Below are positions 1 through 7,974 of a stretch of 64,000 bases of DNA, one piece after another; position 1 is the first letter of the stretch; each line of letters begins with the position of its first letter. The stretch spans positions 5,915,565 through 5,979,564 of the forward strand of contig NZ_SJOM01000007.1 in assembly GCF_004762045.1 (NCBI RefSeq), given 5' to 3'. Origin of the DNA: Mycobacterium sp. DL99. Its GTDB lineage: Bacteria > Actinomycetota > Actinomycetes > Mycobacteriales > Mycobacteriaceae. A model generated the notes under the pieces. The model was given only the letters and a program-made list of their open reading frames with translations, searched no databases and was not told where the DNA came from. A program made the position numbers and the translations under genes.

Positions 1-278
1 TCGGTGATCCGGCCGGTCACCTCACCGAGGTCGGGATTCGCCAGGGCCGGGCCCAGCGCGGCGGCCAGGCCGCTCACGGTCGGTGTCGGCGCCGACATGT
101 CCACCGGGACGATCCCCGGGCTGGCCGTCGCCGGCGGGGGTGCCGGCGGAGCCGCCTCGGCATCGCTGGACCGGTGCCCGGTGAGTACGGCAGCAACCGC
201 GACGACGGCGGCGACCAGCACCAGGACCACGACGCCAACCGCCACATGGGTGGACTGCCGCCACCGAGTGGGCCGCAT
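1..278 (-). CDS. D-alanyl-D-alanine carboxypeptidase-like protein, N-terminal part (partial)
   Basis: This is the first part of a gene that runs off the left edge; the visible part encodes about 92 residues. It begins MRPTRWRQSTH, followed by a roughly 23-residue hydrophobic segment rich in Val and Ala (residues 11-33), which is a signal peptide or membrane anchor. A Pro/Ala-rich linker follows, then residues that resemble the start of a PBP4-type (S13) domain (VSGLAAALGPALANPDLGEV). The catalytic part is outside the window. It lies divergently upstream of ppa, exactly where M. tuberculosis has Rv3627c, a PBP4/DacB-like carboxypeptidase that trims peptidoglycan outside the membrane. The assignment rests on this synteny and on the N-terminus, because no catalytic motif is visible. 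Confidence 0.7.
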   Translation of the reverse strand, partial: MRPTRWRQSTHVAVGVVVLVLVAAVVAVAAVLTGHRSSDAEAAPPAPPPATASPGIVPVDMSAPTPTVSGLAAALGPALANPDLGEVTGRIT

Positions 279-405
279 ATTTCTCCTGCTCTGCCGGTGG
301 TGGGGACGAGCCACCCGTTTAGGCCAGACTATCGCTCTATTAGGGTTGACCCGCGTCGTCGCCCGACGACCCACGACTGACCGCAGATGCGAAGGAGCCA
401 CGACG

Positions 406-894
406 GTGAAGTTCGACGTCGTCATCGAGATCCCGAAGGGTTCGCGCAACAAGTACGAGGTTGACCACGAGACCGGCCGGGTCAAGCTCGACCGCTACCT
501 CTACACGTCGTTCGGTTACCCGGCCGACTACGGGTTCTTCGAGGACACCCTCGGCGAGGACGGCGATCCGCTGGACGCGCTGGTGCTGCTGCCCGAGTCG
601 GTGTTCCCCGGCTGCATCGTCGAGGCCCGCCCGGTCGCGATGTTCAAGATGACCGACGAGGCCGGCGGCGACGACAAGTTGCTGTGCGTGCCGGCCGGCG
701 ATCCCCGCTGGGACCACATCCAGGACCTCGGTGACGTGCCGCCTTTCGAGCTCGAGGCGATCAAGCACTTCTTCGTGCACTACAAGGACCTGGAACCGGG
801 CAAGTTCGTCAAGGCCGCCGATTGGGCGGGCCGCGAAGAGGCCGAGGCCGAACTGCAGCGCTCGATCGAGCGGTTCAAGAGCTCAGGTCACTGA
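406..894 (+). CDS. ppa: Inorganic pyrophosphatase
   Basis: The 162-residue cytoplasmic enzyme hydrolyses pyrophosphate to phosphate and so pulls biosynthetic reactions forward. It is a family I soluble pyrophosphatase: IPKGSRNKYEVD near the N-terminus, YPADYGF, and the signature DGDPLDALVL with its metal-binding aspartates. Length is typical of bacterial family I enzymes. The start is the GTG at 406, preceded by GAAGGAG about 8 bases upstream. The frame stays open back to the window start, but that upstream part is the antisense shadow of the carboxypeptidase gene. It is divergent from the dacB-like gene, as in M. tuberculosis (Rv3628). Confidence 0.97.
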   Translation: MKFDVVIEIPKGSRNKYEVDHETGRVKLDRYLYTSFGYPADYGFFEDTLGEDGDPLDALVLLPESVFPGCIVEARPVAMFKMTDEAGGDDKLLCVPAGDPRWDHIQDLGDVPPFELEAIKHFFVHYKDLEPGKFVKAADWAGREEAEAELQRSIERFKSSGH

Positions 895-943
895 TTTAGC
901 CTCGCTGTAACACGGGGTAACTCCCCTGTGCTCTGCGCCTCTC

Positions 944-1477
944 ATGCTTGACCAGGTGTTGATGCATCAGGGCATGGGACTTGAGGCGTACAACGCACTG
1001 CCCCTGCGGCGTGCGGTGCATGCCGTGTACGAGTGCTGCTACAGCGTGGTGCTGGCGACCGACCTCGCCGGTGGGCGCCCGTTCGCCGACCACGATTCGC
1101 TGTTCCGGCAGGCCGACACCCTGCTGTTCAGCCTCGGTGAGGGTTCCATCGACCGCGTGCTGCAGGCCTATCCGCATATCGGCAGGCGTCCGCGCAGCCC
1201 GAAGTCGGTGTGCGAACAGTGCTCGGTATGGGATGACGATCCCGCGGTGATGTCACAGCTCAGCACCGAGGACGTCCACTACACCGAGCGGTTCGGTTTC
1301 GGTTTCGTGATGTTCGTCGAGGACTGCTGCGCGCACCGGGCCCTGGCCGGGATCATCGACCGGTTGCACAACGACCAGGAGACCGAGCGCAAGGTCGTCC
1401 GCAACGAGCTGGCCCGGATCAACCGGGCCCGCCTGGAACGCATGCTCGGCCCCGAGGGCGGCTACTACAACTGGTAG
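944..1477 (+). CDS. OHCU decarboxylase (UraD)-like protein with an altered active site
   Basis: This 177-residue protein aligns along its length with 2-oxo-4-hydroxy-4-carboxy-5-ureidoimidazoline decarboxylases, the last step of urate to allantoin conversion. It shows the N-terminal FNAL-type helix (EAYNALP), GGRPF, the CEQ segment with the conserved Glu (about residue 91), RFGFGFVM, and a C-terminal ETERKVVRNELARI helix. Where the family normally has the catalytic His of HPxIG, this protein reads YPHIG with Tyr at about residue 76, and a His two residues later. There are many cysteines (ECC, CEQC, EDCC). No other urate pathway gene is nearby. It may be a true but divergent decarboxylase or a UraD-fold protein with another role. 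The ATG lacks a clear ribosome-binding site. Confidence 0.75.
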   Translation: MLDQVLMHQGMGLEAYNALPLRRAVHAVYECCYSVVLATDLAGGRPFADHDSLFRQADTLLFSLGEGSIDRVLQAYPHIGRRPRSPKSVCEQCSVWDDDPAVMSQLSTEDVHYTERFGFGFVMFVEDCCAHRALAGIIDRLHNDQETERKVVRNELARINRARLERMLGPEGGYYNW

Positions 1478-1511
1478 CCGTATCCGCCTGCGTCGCGGTA
1501 TTCGAGCTCCA

Positions 1512-2351
1512 TCAGGCCCGGCGGGGCACCCCGAAGATCTTCGCCATGATCCGATCCCGCAGCGCCGCAGGGGTGTTCCGCATCAAGGCCACCTGAACCT
1601 TGTTGCCCAATCCGACCAGGTACCGGGCCCTCGGCTTGTCCGCGGTGAGCGCCTCCTGCACTACCGCAACCACTTTCGCCGGCGGCACGGCCATGCGCTG
1701 CGACACCGGGATGAACTTCTTCATCCCCTCGATGTGCTTGGCGTACAGAGCCCGTTGCTCGAGCGGTATCCCCGCCTCCACCTCGACGACCATGTCATCG
1801 GCCTTGCGCCACATGTCGGTGTCGGTCTGCGCCGGCTCCACCACCACCACGGGAATGCCCCAGGGCCTCAGCTCGATTCGCATCGCCTCGGCACCGGCCT
1901 CCAGAGCAAACTTCGACGCGGCGTAGGCACCGAGCATCGGCATGGACATCTGGCCGTTCACGCTCGAGATGAAGACCACCCGGCCACGGGATTCGCGCAG
2001 CCTCGGCAGTACCGCCCTGGTAACCGCGAACTGGCCGATCACGTTGACCTCCAACTGTTTACGCCAGTCGTCGGCCGTCAATGCCTCGATCGGCCCGGCG
2101 ACCACGATGCCGGCGTTGTTCACCACCGCATCCAGTCGCGCCGGCAGCGCAGCGTCCAGCGCGTCGATGTTCCCGGAATCGGTGACGTCGAGGATCACCG
2201 CAGAGATGCGCTGCGGGTCGACCTCGGTGACCGAGGCGGCATCGGCTTTCGAGCGCACTCCGGCGATGACGTCCCATCCGGTCGCGGCCAGGTGTTCGAC
2301 GATGGCTCTGCCGATTCCACGGCCGGCGCCGGTGACCAGAACTGAAGGCAT
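1512..2351 (-). CDS. Short-chain dehydrogenase/reductase (SDR)
   Basis: A 279-residue classical SDR, an NAD(P)-dependent oxidoreductase of unknown substrate. Visible motifs are the nucleotide-binding TGAGRGIGRA (residues 7-16), the NNAG stretch, the catalytic Ser in VVFISSVNG, and YAASKFALE, the active-site YxxxK. The protein probably reduces or oxidises a hydrophobic alcohol or ketone in the cytoplasm, but nothing here fixes the substrate. It lies 19 bases downstream of a small unknown gene on the same strand and is likely cotranscribed with it. It converges on the UraD-like gene with a 34-base gap. Confidence 0.9.
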   Translation of the reverse strand: MPSVLVTGAGRGIGRAIVEHLAATGWDVIAGVRSKADAASVTEVDPQRISAVILDVTDSGNIDALDAALPARLDAVVNNAGIVVAGPIEALTADDWRKQLEVNVIGQFAVTRAVLPRLRESRGRVVFISSVNGQMSMPMLGAYAASKFALEAGAEAMRIELRPWGIPVVVVEPAQTDTDMWRKADDMVVEVEAGIPLEQRALYAKHIEGMKKFIPVSQRMAVPPAKVVAVVQEALTADKPRARYLVGLGNKVQVALMRNTPAALRDRIMAKIFGVPRRA

Positions 2352-2370
2352 ACCGGCGAGGGTACGTCGC

Positions 2371-2778
2371 TTACGACGCTCTCGCCTGCGACCGCAACTC
2401 CAGCCTGCGCAGCACGTCGGCCCCGAGTCCGTGCGGGTCCTGGCCCGCCGTGGCCGGGATCAGGGTGACACCGTCGGCCACCTCGGCGGCCTTGATATCG
2501 GCGATCAGGCCGGCCAGGCCGTCCACCGTCCCGACGTAGCGCACCTGCGCCTCGGGGCCGGCCACCGTCAGGCTGCAGCGGGCCGAGCGGTAGTCCCCGG
2601 CGACGGCAACCGTGACATCGAGGATCACCGAGACGCCGTCGTCCTCGGATTTCAGGCCGGACCGGATCCGGCGCGCCTGGGCCAGGTCGGGCGCGGAGAT
2701 CCGCGCCGTCGGCTCGTCACCGTCGGTCAGCTCGGTCCAGGACTCGGCATCCGCCACGAATATCCGCACCCCGGCCAC
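2371..2778 (-). CDS. Small conserved hypothetical protein
   Basis: A 135-residue soluble protein starting at a GTG (GVRIFVADAESW). There is no signal peptide or membrane segment. The C-terminal third (DGLAGLIADIKAAEVADGVTL followed by a Pro/Gly region and a final LRRLELR helix) looks like the end of luciferase-like flavin monooxygenases, where a similar segment closes the barrel. The catalytic part of such enzymes is absent, so that resemblance may be superficial. It sits upstream of the SDR gene on the same strand with 19 bases between them, suggesting a two-gene unit. I do not recognise a function. Confidence 0.6.
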   Translation of the reverse strand: MAGVRIFVADAESWTELTDGDEPTARISAPDLAQARRIRSGLKSEDDGVSVILDVTVAVAGDYRSARCSLTVAGPEAQVRYVGTVDGLAGLIADIKAAEVADGVTLIPATAGQDPHGLGADVLRRLELRSQARAS

Positions 2779-2833
2779 GCTAAGCGCGAATACCGCACCA
2801 GCACAGAGTTACGTTCAGCCGGAATCCAAGGGA

Positions 2834-3802
2834 CTACCGGGCGTCACGTACCCGGGTCTTGTACAGGCTCGCGGCGGTCGTGATGGCGAGCGTCACCACG
2901 ATCACGCCGAGGCTGGCCAGGGTCGGGATCTCCGGAACGTGCACCGGCTCGCCACCGTTGATGAACGGCAGCTCGTTCTCGTGCAGCGCGTGCAGCACCA
3001 GCTTGACGCCGATGAAGGCCAGGATGAACGCCAGCCCCTGCGAGAGGTAGACGAGCCGTTTGAGCAGGTCACCGAGCAGGAAGTACAGCTGCCGCAGCCC
3101 CATCAGGGCGAACACGTTGGCAGTGAACACCAGGTAGGGCTCCTGGGTCAGGCCGTAGATCGCCGGGATCGAGTCCAGCGCGAACAGCAGATCGGTGGTG
3201 CCCAGCGCCACAATCACCAGGAACATCGGCGTCATCAGCCGCTTGCCGTTCTCGTGCACCCACAGCCGCAGACCGTCCCACTTGTCGGTGGTCCGCAGGT
3301 GCTTGCGGGCAAACCGCACCAGACCGTTGTCGCCGTCGTCGTCGTGGTCGGTGTCACGGACCAGGTTGATCGCGGTGTACACCAGGAACGCACCGAAGAT
3401 GTAGAACACCCAGGAGAACTCGTTGATCGCGACCGCGCCGAGCGCGATGAAGATGCCGCGGAAGATCAGCGCCAGGATGATGCCGACCAACAGGGCCTGC
3501 TGCTGGTAGATCCTCGGCACCTTGAAGCTGGCCATGATGATCAAGAAGATGAACAGGTTGTCCACCGACAGGCTGTATTCGGTGAGCCATCCGGCGAAGA
3601 ACTCCAGCCCGAACTGGCTGCCGTGGAAGTACCACACCCACACGCCGAAGGCCACCGCCATGCCGATGTAGATCGACAGGTACGTCGCGGTCTCCCGCGT
3701 GGTGGGTTCGTGGGGGCGTCGTCCGATCACGACGACGTCGAACAGCAGAACGGCGATGGTCACTGCGAGGGTGACAATCCATTCCAGCTGGGTTACCTGC
3801 AT
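2834..3802 (-). CDS. TerC/Alx family integral membrane protein
   Basis: A 322-residue polytopic membrane protein of the TerC family, thought to move metal ions (manganese or calcium) or protect secreted metalloproteins. It has about eight hydrophobic segments with the family's acidic intramembrane motifs: TEYSLSVDNLFIF in the first half and GTTDLLFALDSIPA in the second. A cytoplasmic His/Asp-rich loop (RDTDHDDDGDNG) sits between the halves. I chose the ATG at 3802 (MQVTQLEW), which follows GGAGG closely; an upstream in-frame ATG would add 14 residues made of hairpin sequence. The ribosome-binding site is buried in a hairpin, described as a separate feature, which suggests translational control. 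Confidence 0.92.
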   Translation of the reverse strand: MQVTQLEWIVTLAVTIAVLLFDVVVIGRRPHEPTTRETATYLSIYIGMAVAFGVWVWYFHGSQFGLEFFAGWLTEYSLSVDNLFIFLIIMASFKVPRIYQQQALLVGIILALIFRGIFIALGAVAINEFSWVFYIFGAFLVYTAINLVRDTDHDDDGDNGLVRFARKHLRTTDKWDGLRLWVHENGKRLMTPMFLVIVALGTTDLLFALDSIPAIYGLTQEPYLVFTANVFALMGLRQLYFLLGDLLKRLVYLSQGLAFILAFIGVKLVLHALHENELPFINGGEPVHVPEIPTLASLGVIVVTLAITTAASLYKTRVRDAR

Positions 3803-3935
3803 CGAGAATCCTCCGGTCGTCAAAACGCCGGAGGTCTCTTCCACCGGTTACAACACACCGGTCCGCGACACCGATCGATCATTGACGACCGACGTGATGA
3901 CGACATCGCAGCGAAAGGAATACTCCCCTCCGCCG
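3803..3935 (-). promoter_or_regulatory. Structured mRNA leader of terC (candidate metal-sensing RNA)
   Basis: On the minus strand the leader contains GGAGGGGAGTATTCC (3917-3931), resembling the opening GGGGAGUA segment of yybP-ykoY (manganese) riboswitches. Just before the gene, CCTCCGG (3828-3834) pairs perfectly with CCGGAGG (3810-3816), and GAGA/TCTC flanks extend the stem. The 3' arm contains the ribosome-binding site, so the hairpin would block translation when formed. An upstream segment able to capture the 5' arm would act as the switch. The hairpin is seen directly; assignment to a riboswitch class is inference. Confidence 0.6.
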
Positions 3936-4041
3936 ACCAGTCTGCCTGACGGATCCCACGAACCGAAATCGAAGCGGCACGCCGGACCGACCCGCCGTGC
4001 GCCACTGGGCCGTGATGGCCGGGGCTTAGTAGTTTGTACTC

Positions 4042-7000
4042 GTGACAGCTCCCGCCGGTCCGCACGAGATTCCCCCGCAGTACGTGCTATCCCCACTGGC
4101 ACCCGAGCCGCGCACTCTCGTCGACATCCTCCACGACACGGCCCGGCGTTTTCCCGACGCACCCGCCCTCGACGACGGCACGGTCCAGCTCACCTACGCC
4201 GAGCTGATCGCCGACGTCGCCGACAGTGTGTCCTGGCTGGCAGCACGCGGTATCGGCCGCGGAGACAAGCTCGGAATCCGGATGCCCTCGGGCAGCTATG
4301 CCCTGTACGTGGCGATCCTGTCAGTGCTGGCCTGCGGCGCGGCATACGTCCCGGTCGACGCCGACGACCCCGACGAACGCGCCGAGCTGGTATTCGGGGA
4401 GGCCAACGTGGTCGGCGTGATCACCGAGGCCGGGCTGGTGCGCGGACCGGGTTCGTCGCGGGGCTGGCGGGCCGCGGAGCCGCTGGGTCGCGACGACGCC
4501 TGGATCATCTTCACGTCGGGCTCGACGGGCACCCCGAAAGGTGTGGCCGTCACCCATCGCAGCGCCGCGGCGTTCGTCGATGCCGAAGCACAGATGTTCT
4601 TGACGGACAACCCGATTGGCCCCGGAGACCGGGTGCTGGCCGGGCTGTCGGTGGCCTTCGACGCGTCGTGCGAGGAGATGTGGCTGGCCTGGCGGCACGG
4701 CGCCTGCCTGGTGCCCGCCCCACGGTCACTGGTGCGCAGCGGCATGGACCTGGGCCCCTGGCTGGTGAGCCGTGACATCACCGTGGTGTCCACCGTTCCG
4801 ACGCTGGCGGCGCTGTGGCCGGCCGAGGCACTGGAAGCAGTGCGGTTGCTGATCTTCGGGGGCGAGGCCTGCCCACCTGAACTCGCGGCCCGGCTCGCGG
4901 TGGACGGCCGGGAGGTGTGGAATACCTACGGCCCCACCGAGGCGACCGTCGTGGCCTGCGCCGCGCAGCTGGACGGGCAGGGCCCGGTCAGCATCGGCCT
5001 GCCGCTGGCCGGCTGGGACCTGGCGGTGGTCGACAAAGATGGCCTGCCGGTGGCGATCGGCGACGTCGGCGAGCTCGTGATCGGCGGGGTGGGCCTGGCC
5101 CGCTACCTCGACCCCGAGAAGGATGCCGAGAAGTACGCGCCCATGCCGACGCTGGGCTGGAACCGGGCCTACCGCAGCGGTGACCTGGTGAGATTGGAGG
5201 CCGACGGCCTGTACTTCCAGGGCCGCGCCGACGATCAGGTCAAGGTCGGCGGCCGCCGCATCGAACTGGGCGAAGTGGATAACGCGCTCGTGCACCTGCC
5301 CGGCGTGAGCGGCGGTGCGGCAGCGGTCCGCAAGACCACCAGCGGCACCCCGCTGCTGGTCGGCTACATCGCCAGCGCCGATCCGGAATTCGACCTGGCC
5401 GCCGCGCGCGCCGCGCTGTCGGAGTCGCTGCCTGCCGCCCTGGTGCCCAGGCTCGTGCTGCTCGACGAACTACCGACCCGCACGTCGGGCAAGGTGGACC
5501 GCAACGCACTGCCGTGGCCACCGCCCGGAGACGCCGATCAGGAGGCGCCGCAACTCGACGGCACCATGGGCTGGCTGGCCGGCTTGTGGCGCGACGTGCT
5601 CGGCACGCCCGTCGAAGGGCCGGAGGCCGATTTCATCGCGCTGGGCGGCGGTTCGCTGTCGGCTGCGCAGCTGGTGGCCGCACTGCGACGGCGCTACCCG
5701 CTGGTGACCGTCGCCGACCTCTACGATCACCCCCGGCTCGGCTCGCTGGCCGGCTATCTCGACGAGCTCAAACCACCGCCGGAGATCCAATCCCGCGAGG
5801 TCAAACCGACTCCGCTGTTCACCCAGGCCGCACAGGTCGCATTGTCACTGCCGTTGGCCACCCTCACCGGCATGCAATGGGTGGTCTGGCTGGCCATTTT
5901 GAACAACGTGGCCGCCCAGACGGGGATCGTGTCGTGGGCGCATCCGCTCAGCTGGTGGTGGGTGCTGGCCGGGTTCCTGCTGTTCGTCACGCCACTGGGC
6001 CGCATGGGCATCGCGGTGCTGTTCGCCCGGATGCTGCTGACCGGACTCGAGCCCGGCACCTATCGCCGTGGCGGCGCCGTGCACCTGCGGGTGTGGATCG
6101 CCGAACGACTGGGCGCTGCCAGCGGTGCGGAGAACCTGGCCGGTGCACCGTGGATGGTCTACTACGCCCGCGCGCTGGGCAACAGCGTCGGCAAGGGCGT
6201 CGACATGCACTCGGCTCCGCCGGTGACCGGCATGCTCAAGATCGGCCACCGCGCCTCGGTCGAGCCCGAGGTGGACCTGACGGGGCACTGGATCGACGGC
6301 GACCTCTTCCACGTCGGCCCGGTGTCGATCGGCAACGACGCCACGATCGGCGCCCGCACCACGCTGCTACCCGGGGCGAGCGTCGGCAAGAACGCCGACG
6401 TCGCCCCCGGATCGGCAGTGGTCGGCAAGGTCAAGAACGGTCAGTTCTGGAAGGGCTCGCCGGCCGTGAAATCGGGCAAGGCCCGCCACCCCTGGCCGGA
6501 TCACCGGCCGGGACGCGCCCCGGTGTGGGTCGCGGTGTACGGCGTGTCCTCGCTGCTGCTGGCCGGTCTGCCGCTGCTCGCTCTGGCCGCCGGCCTGGCG
6601 GTGATCGTCTGGGCCGTGCACGGCACTGCCTCACCGGCCGACGCCGTACTGCCCGCGCTCGCATGGACCCCGGCCGCGGCCGTCGTCGCGCTGCTGACCT
6701 ATGCCGCGCTGACCGTGATCGGCGTGCGCATCCTCTCAGTGCGGCTCTCGGAGGGCTACCACCCCGTACGCAGCCGCGTGGGCTGGCAGCTGTGGACCAC
6801 AGAACGCCTGATGGATGCGGCCCGCAACTACCTGTTCCCGATCTACGCCAGCTTGCTGACACCCTGGTGGCTGCGGCTGCTCGGCGCGAAAGTCGGGCGG
6901 GACACCGAGATCTCGACAGCCCTGTTCACCCCGAAGTTCACCGAGGTCCAGGACGGCGCGTTCCTGGCCGACGACACCATGGTGGCGTCCTATGAGCTGG

Positions 7001-7974
7001 GCGGCGGCTGGATCCACGTCGCCAAGGCCACCATCGGCAAGCGCGCGTTCCTCGGCAACTCCGGCATCACCCAGCCCGGCCGCAAGGTGCCCGACGACGG
7101 CCTGGTGGCCGTGCTGTCGGCTACGCCGCACAAGGCCAAGGCCGGCTCATCCTGGCTGGGCAGCCCACCGGTCCGGTTGCGCCGCAACGCCACCGAGGCC
7201 GACGCACTACGCACCTTCCACCCGTCGATTCGGCTCAAGATCATGCGCTCGACCGTGGAGACCTGCCGGGTGATCCCCGTGATCGTCACCTTCGCGATCG
7301 GAGTCGCGGTGCTGGGGGCGATGCAGGCCGTGACGATCCGGTTCGGATTCCTTTGGGCGACGCTGACCGGCGGCTTGGTGTTGCTGGCCGCCGGCGCCGT
7401 GGCCGGGACCATCGCGGTGATCGCGAAGTGGTTGGTGGTCGGCCGGATCCGCGCCGTCGAACACCCCCTGTGGTCATCGTTCGTGTGGCGCAATGAGGTG
7501 TCGGACACCTTCGTCGAAACCGTCGCGGCCCCCTGGTTCGCCCGGGCTGCCAGCGGCACCCCCGTGATGAACCTGTGGCTACGCGGGCTGGGAGCCTCGA
7601 TCGGCCGCGGCGTGTGGTGCGAAACCTACTGGCTGCCCGAAGCCGATCTGGTGGCACTGGACACCGCCTCCACCGTCAACCGCGGCTGCGTCGTACAGAC
7701 CCACCTGTTCCACGACCGCATCATGCGGTTGGACAGCGTTGTGCTCGAAGAAGGTTCGACACTCGGGCCGCACTGCGTGGCGCTACCCGCGGCCCGACTG
7801 GGTGCCGGCGCCACGGTCGGACCGGGCTCACTGGTGATGCGCGGCGACGAGGTACCGCCGTCGACGAGGTGGCAGGGCAACCCGATCGCGCCGTGGAACA
7901 TGTTCGGCAAGAAGCGTTCCGCCGACAAGACCACCGACAAGACCGCCAAGAAAACAGAAGACTCCGCCGCGTGA
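4042..7974 (+). CDS. Pls/PosA-type nonribosomal peptide synthetase (epsilon-poly-L-lysine synthetase-like)
   Basis: A 1310-residue membrane enzyme with the layout of epsilon-poly-L-lysine synthetase: adenylation domain, carrier domain, then membrane segments alternating with three acyltransferase-like domains. The adenylation domain (about 1-490) shows FTSGSTGTPKG, NTYGPTE and TSGKVDR (Lys484). The carrier domain has LGGGSL with the phosphopantetheine Ser538. Hydrophobic blocks lie near 600-690, 825-910 and 1075-1150. Left-handed beta-helix modules lie near 735-800, 950-1045 and 1175-1290. The specificity residues aligned to GrsA are D207, A208, E211, S250, I271, G273, T295, V303, V304 and K484, one change from the lysine code DAESIGSVVK. 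There is no condensation or thioesterase domain. The tail is Lys/Asp-rich. The stop overlaps the next start (GTGA). Confidence 0.9.
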   Translation: MTAPAGPHEIPPQYVLSPLAPEPRTLVDILHDTARRFPDAPALDDGTVQLTYAELIADVADSVSWLAARGIGRGDKLGIRMPSGSYALYVAILSVLACGAAYVPVDADDPDERAELVFGEANVVGVITEAGLVRGPGSSRGWRAAEPLGRDDAWIIFTSGSTGTPKGVAVTHRSAAAFVDAEAQMFLTDNPIGPGDRVLAGLSVAFDASCEEMWLAWRHGACLVPAPRSLVRSGMDLGPWLVSRDITVVSTVPTLAALWPAEALEAVRLLIFGGEACPPELAARLAVDGREVWNTYGPTEATVVACAAQLDGQGPVSIGLPLAGWDLAVVDKDGLPVAIGDVGELVIGGVGLARYLDPEKDAEKYAPMPTLGWNRAYRSGDLVRLEADGLYFQGRADDQVKVGGRRIELGEVDNALVHLPGVSGGAAAVRKTTSGTPLLVGYIASADPEFDLAAARAALSESLPAALVPRLVLLDELPTRTSGKVDRNALPWPPPGDADQEAPQLDGTMGWLAGLWRDVLGTPVEGPEADFIALGGGSLSAAQLVAALRRRYPLVTVADLYDHPRLGSLAGYLDELKPPPEIQSREVKPTPLFTQAAQVALSLPLATLTGMQWVVWLAILNNVAAQTGIVSWAHPLSWWWVLAGFLLFVTPLGRMGIAVLFARMLLTGLEPGTYRRGGAVHLRVWIAERLGAASGAENLAGAPWMVYYARALGNSVGKGVDMHSAPPVTGMLKIGHRASVEPEVDLTGHWIDGDLFHVGPVSIGNDATIGARTTLLPGASVGKNADVAPGSAVVGKVKNGQFWKGSPAVKSGKARHPWPDHRPGRAPVWVAVYGVSSLLLAGLPLLALAAGLAVIVWAVHGTASPADAVLPALAWTPAAAVVALLTYAALTVIGVRILSVRLSEGYHPVRSRVGWQLWTTERLMDAARNYLFPIYASLLTPWWLRLLGAKVGRDTEISTALFTPKFTEVQDGAFLADDTMVASYELGGGWIHVAKATIGKRAFLGNSGITQPGRKVPDDGLVAVLSATPHKAKAGSSWLGSPPVRLRRNATEADALRTFHPSIRLKIMRSTVETCRVIPVIVTFAIGVAVLGAMQAVTIRFGFLWATLTGGLVLLAAGAVAGTIAVIAKWLVVGRIRAVEHPLWSSFVWRNEVSDTFVETVAAPWFARAASGTPVMNLWLRGLGASIGRGVWCETYWLPEADLVALDTASTVNRGCVVQTHLFHDRIMRLDSVVLEEGSTLGPHCVALPAARLGAGATVGPGSLVMRGDEVPPSTRWQGNPIAPWNMFGKKRSADKTTDKTAKKTEDSAA

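Noticed and set aside
4..405. N-terminal extension of ppa giving a 296-residue protein
   Set aside because: The extra part is the antisense of the carboxypeptidase gene, and the family length and ribosome-binding site support GTG 406.
2612..3949. 445-codon plus-strand frame opposite terC
   Set aside because: Shadow of TerC; the TerC frame has the membrane helices and acidic motifs.
5514..6995. Long second-frame reading inside the synthetase gene
   Set aside because: An Arg-rich shadow in high-GC DNA with no start signal; the synthetase frame carries all motifs.
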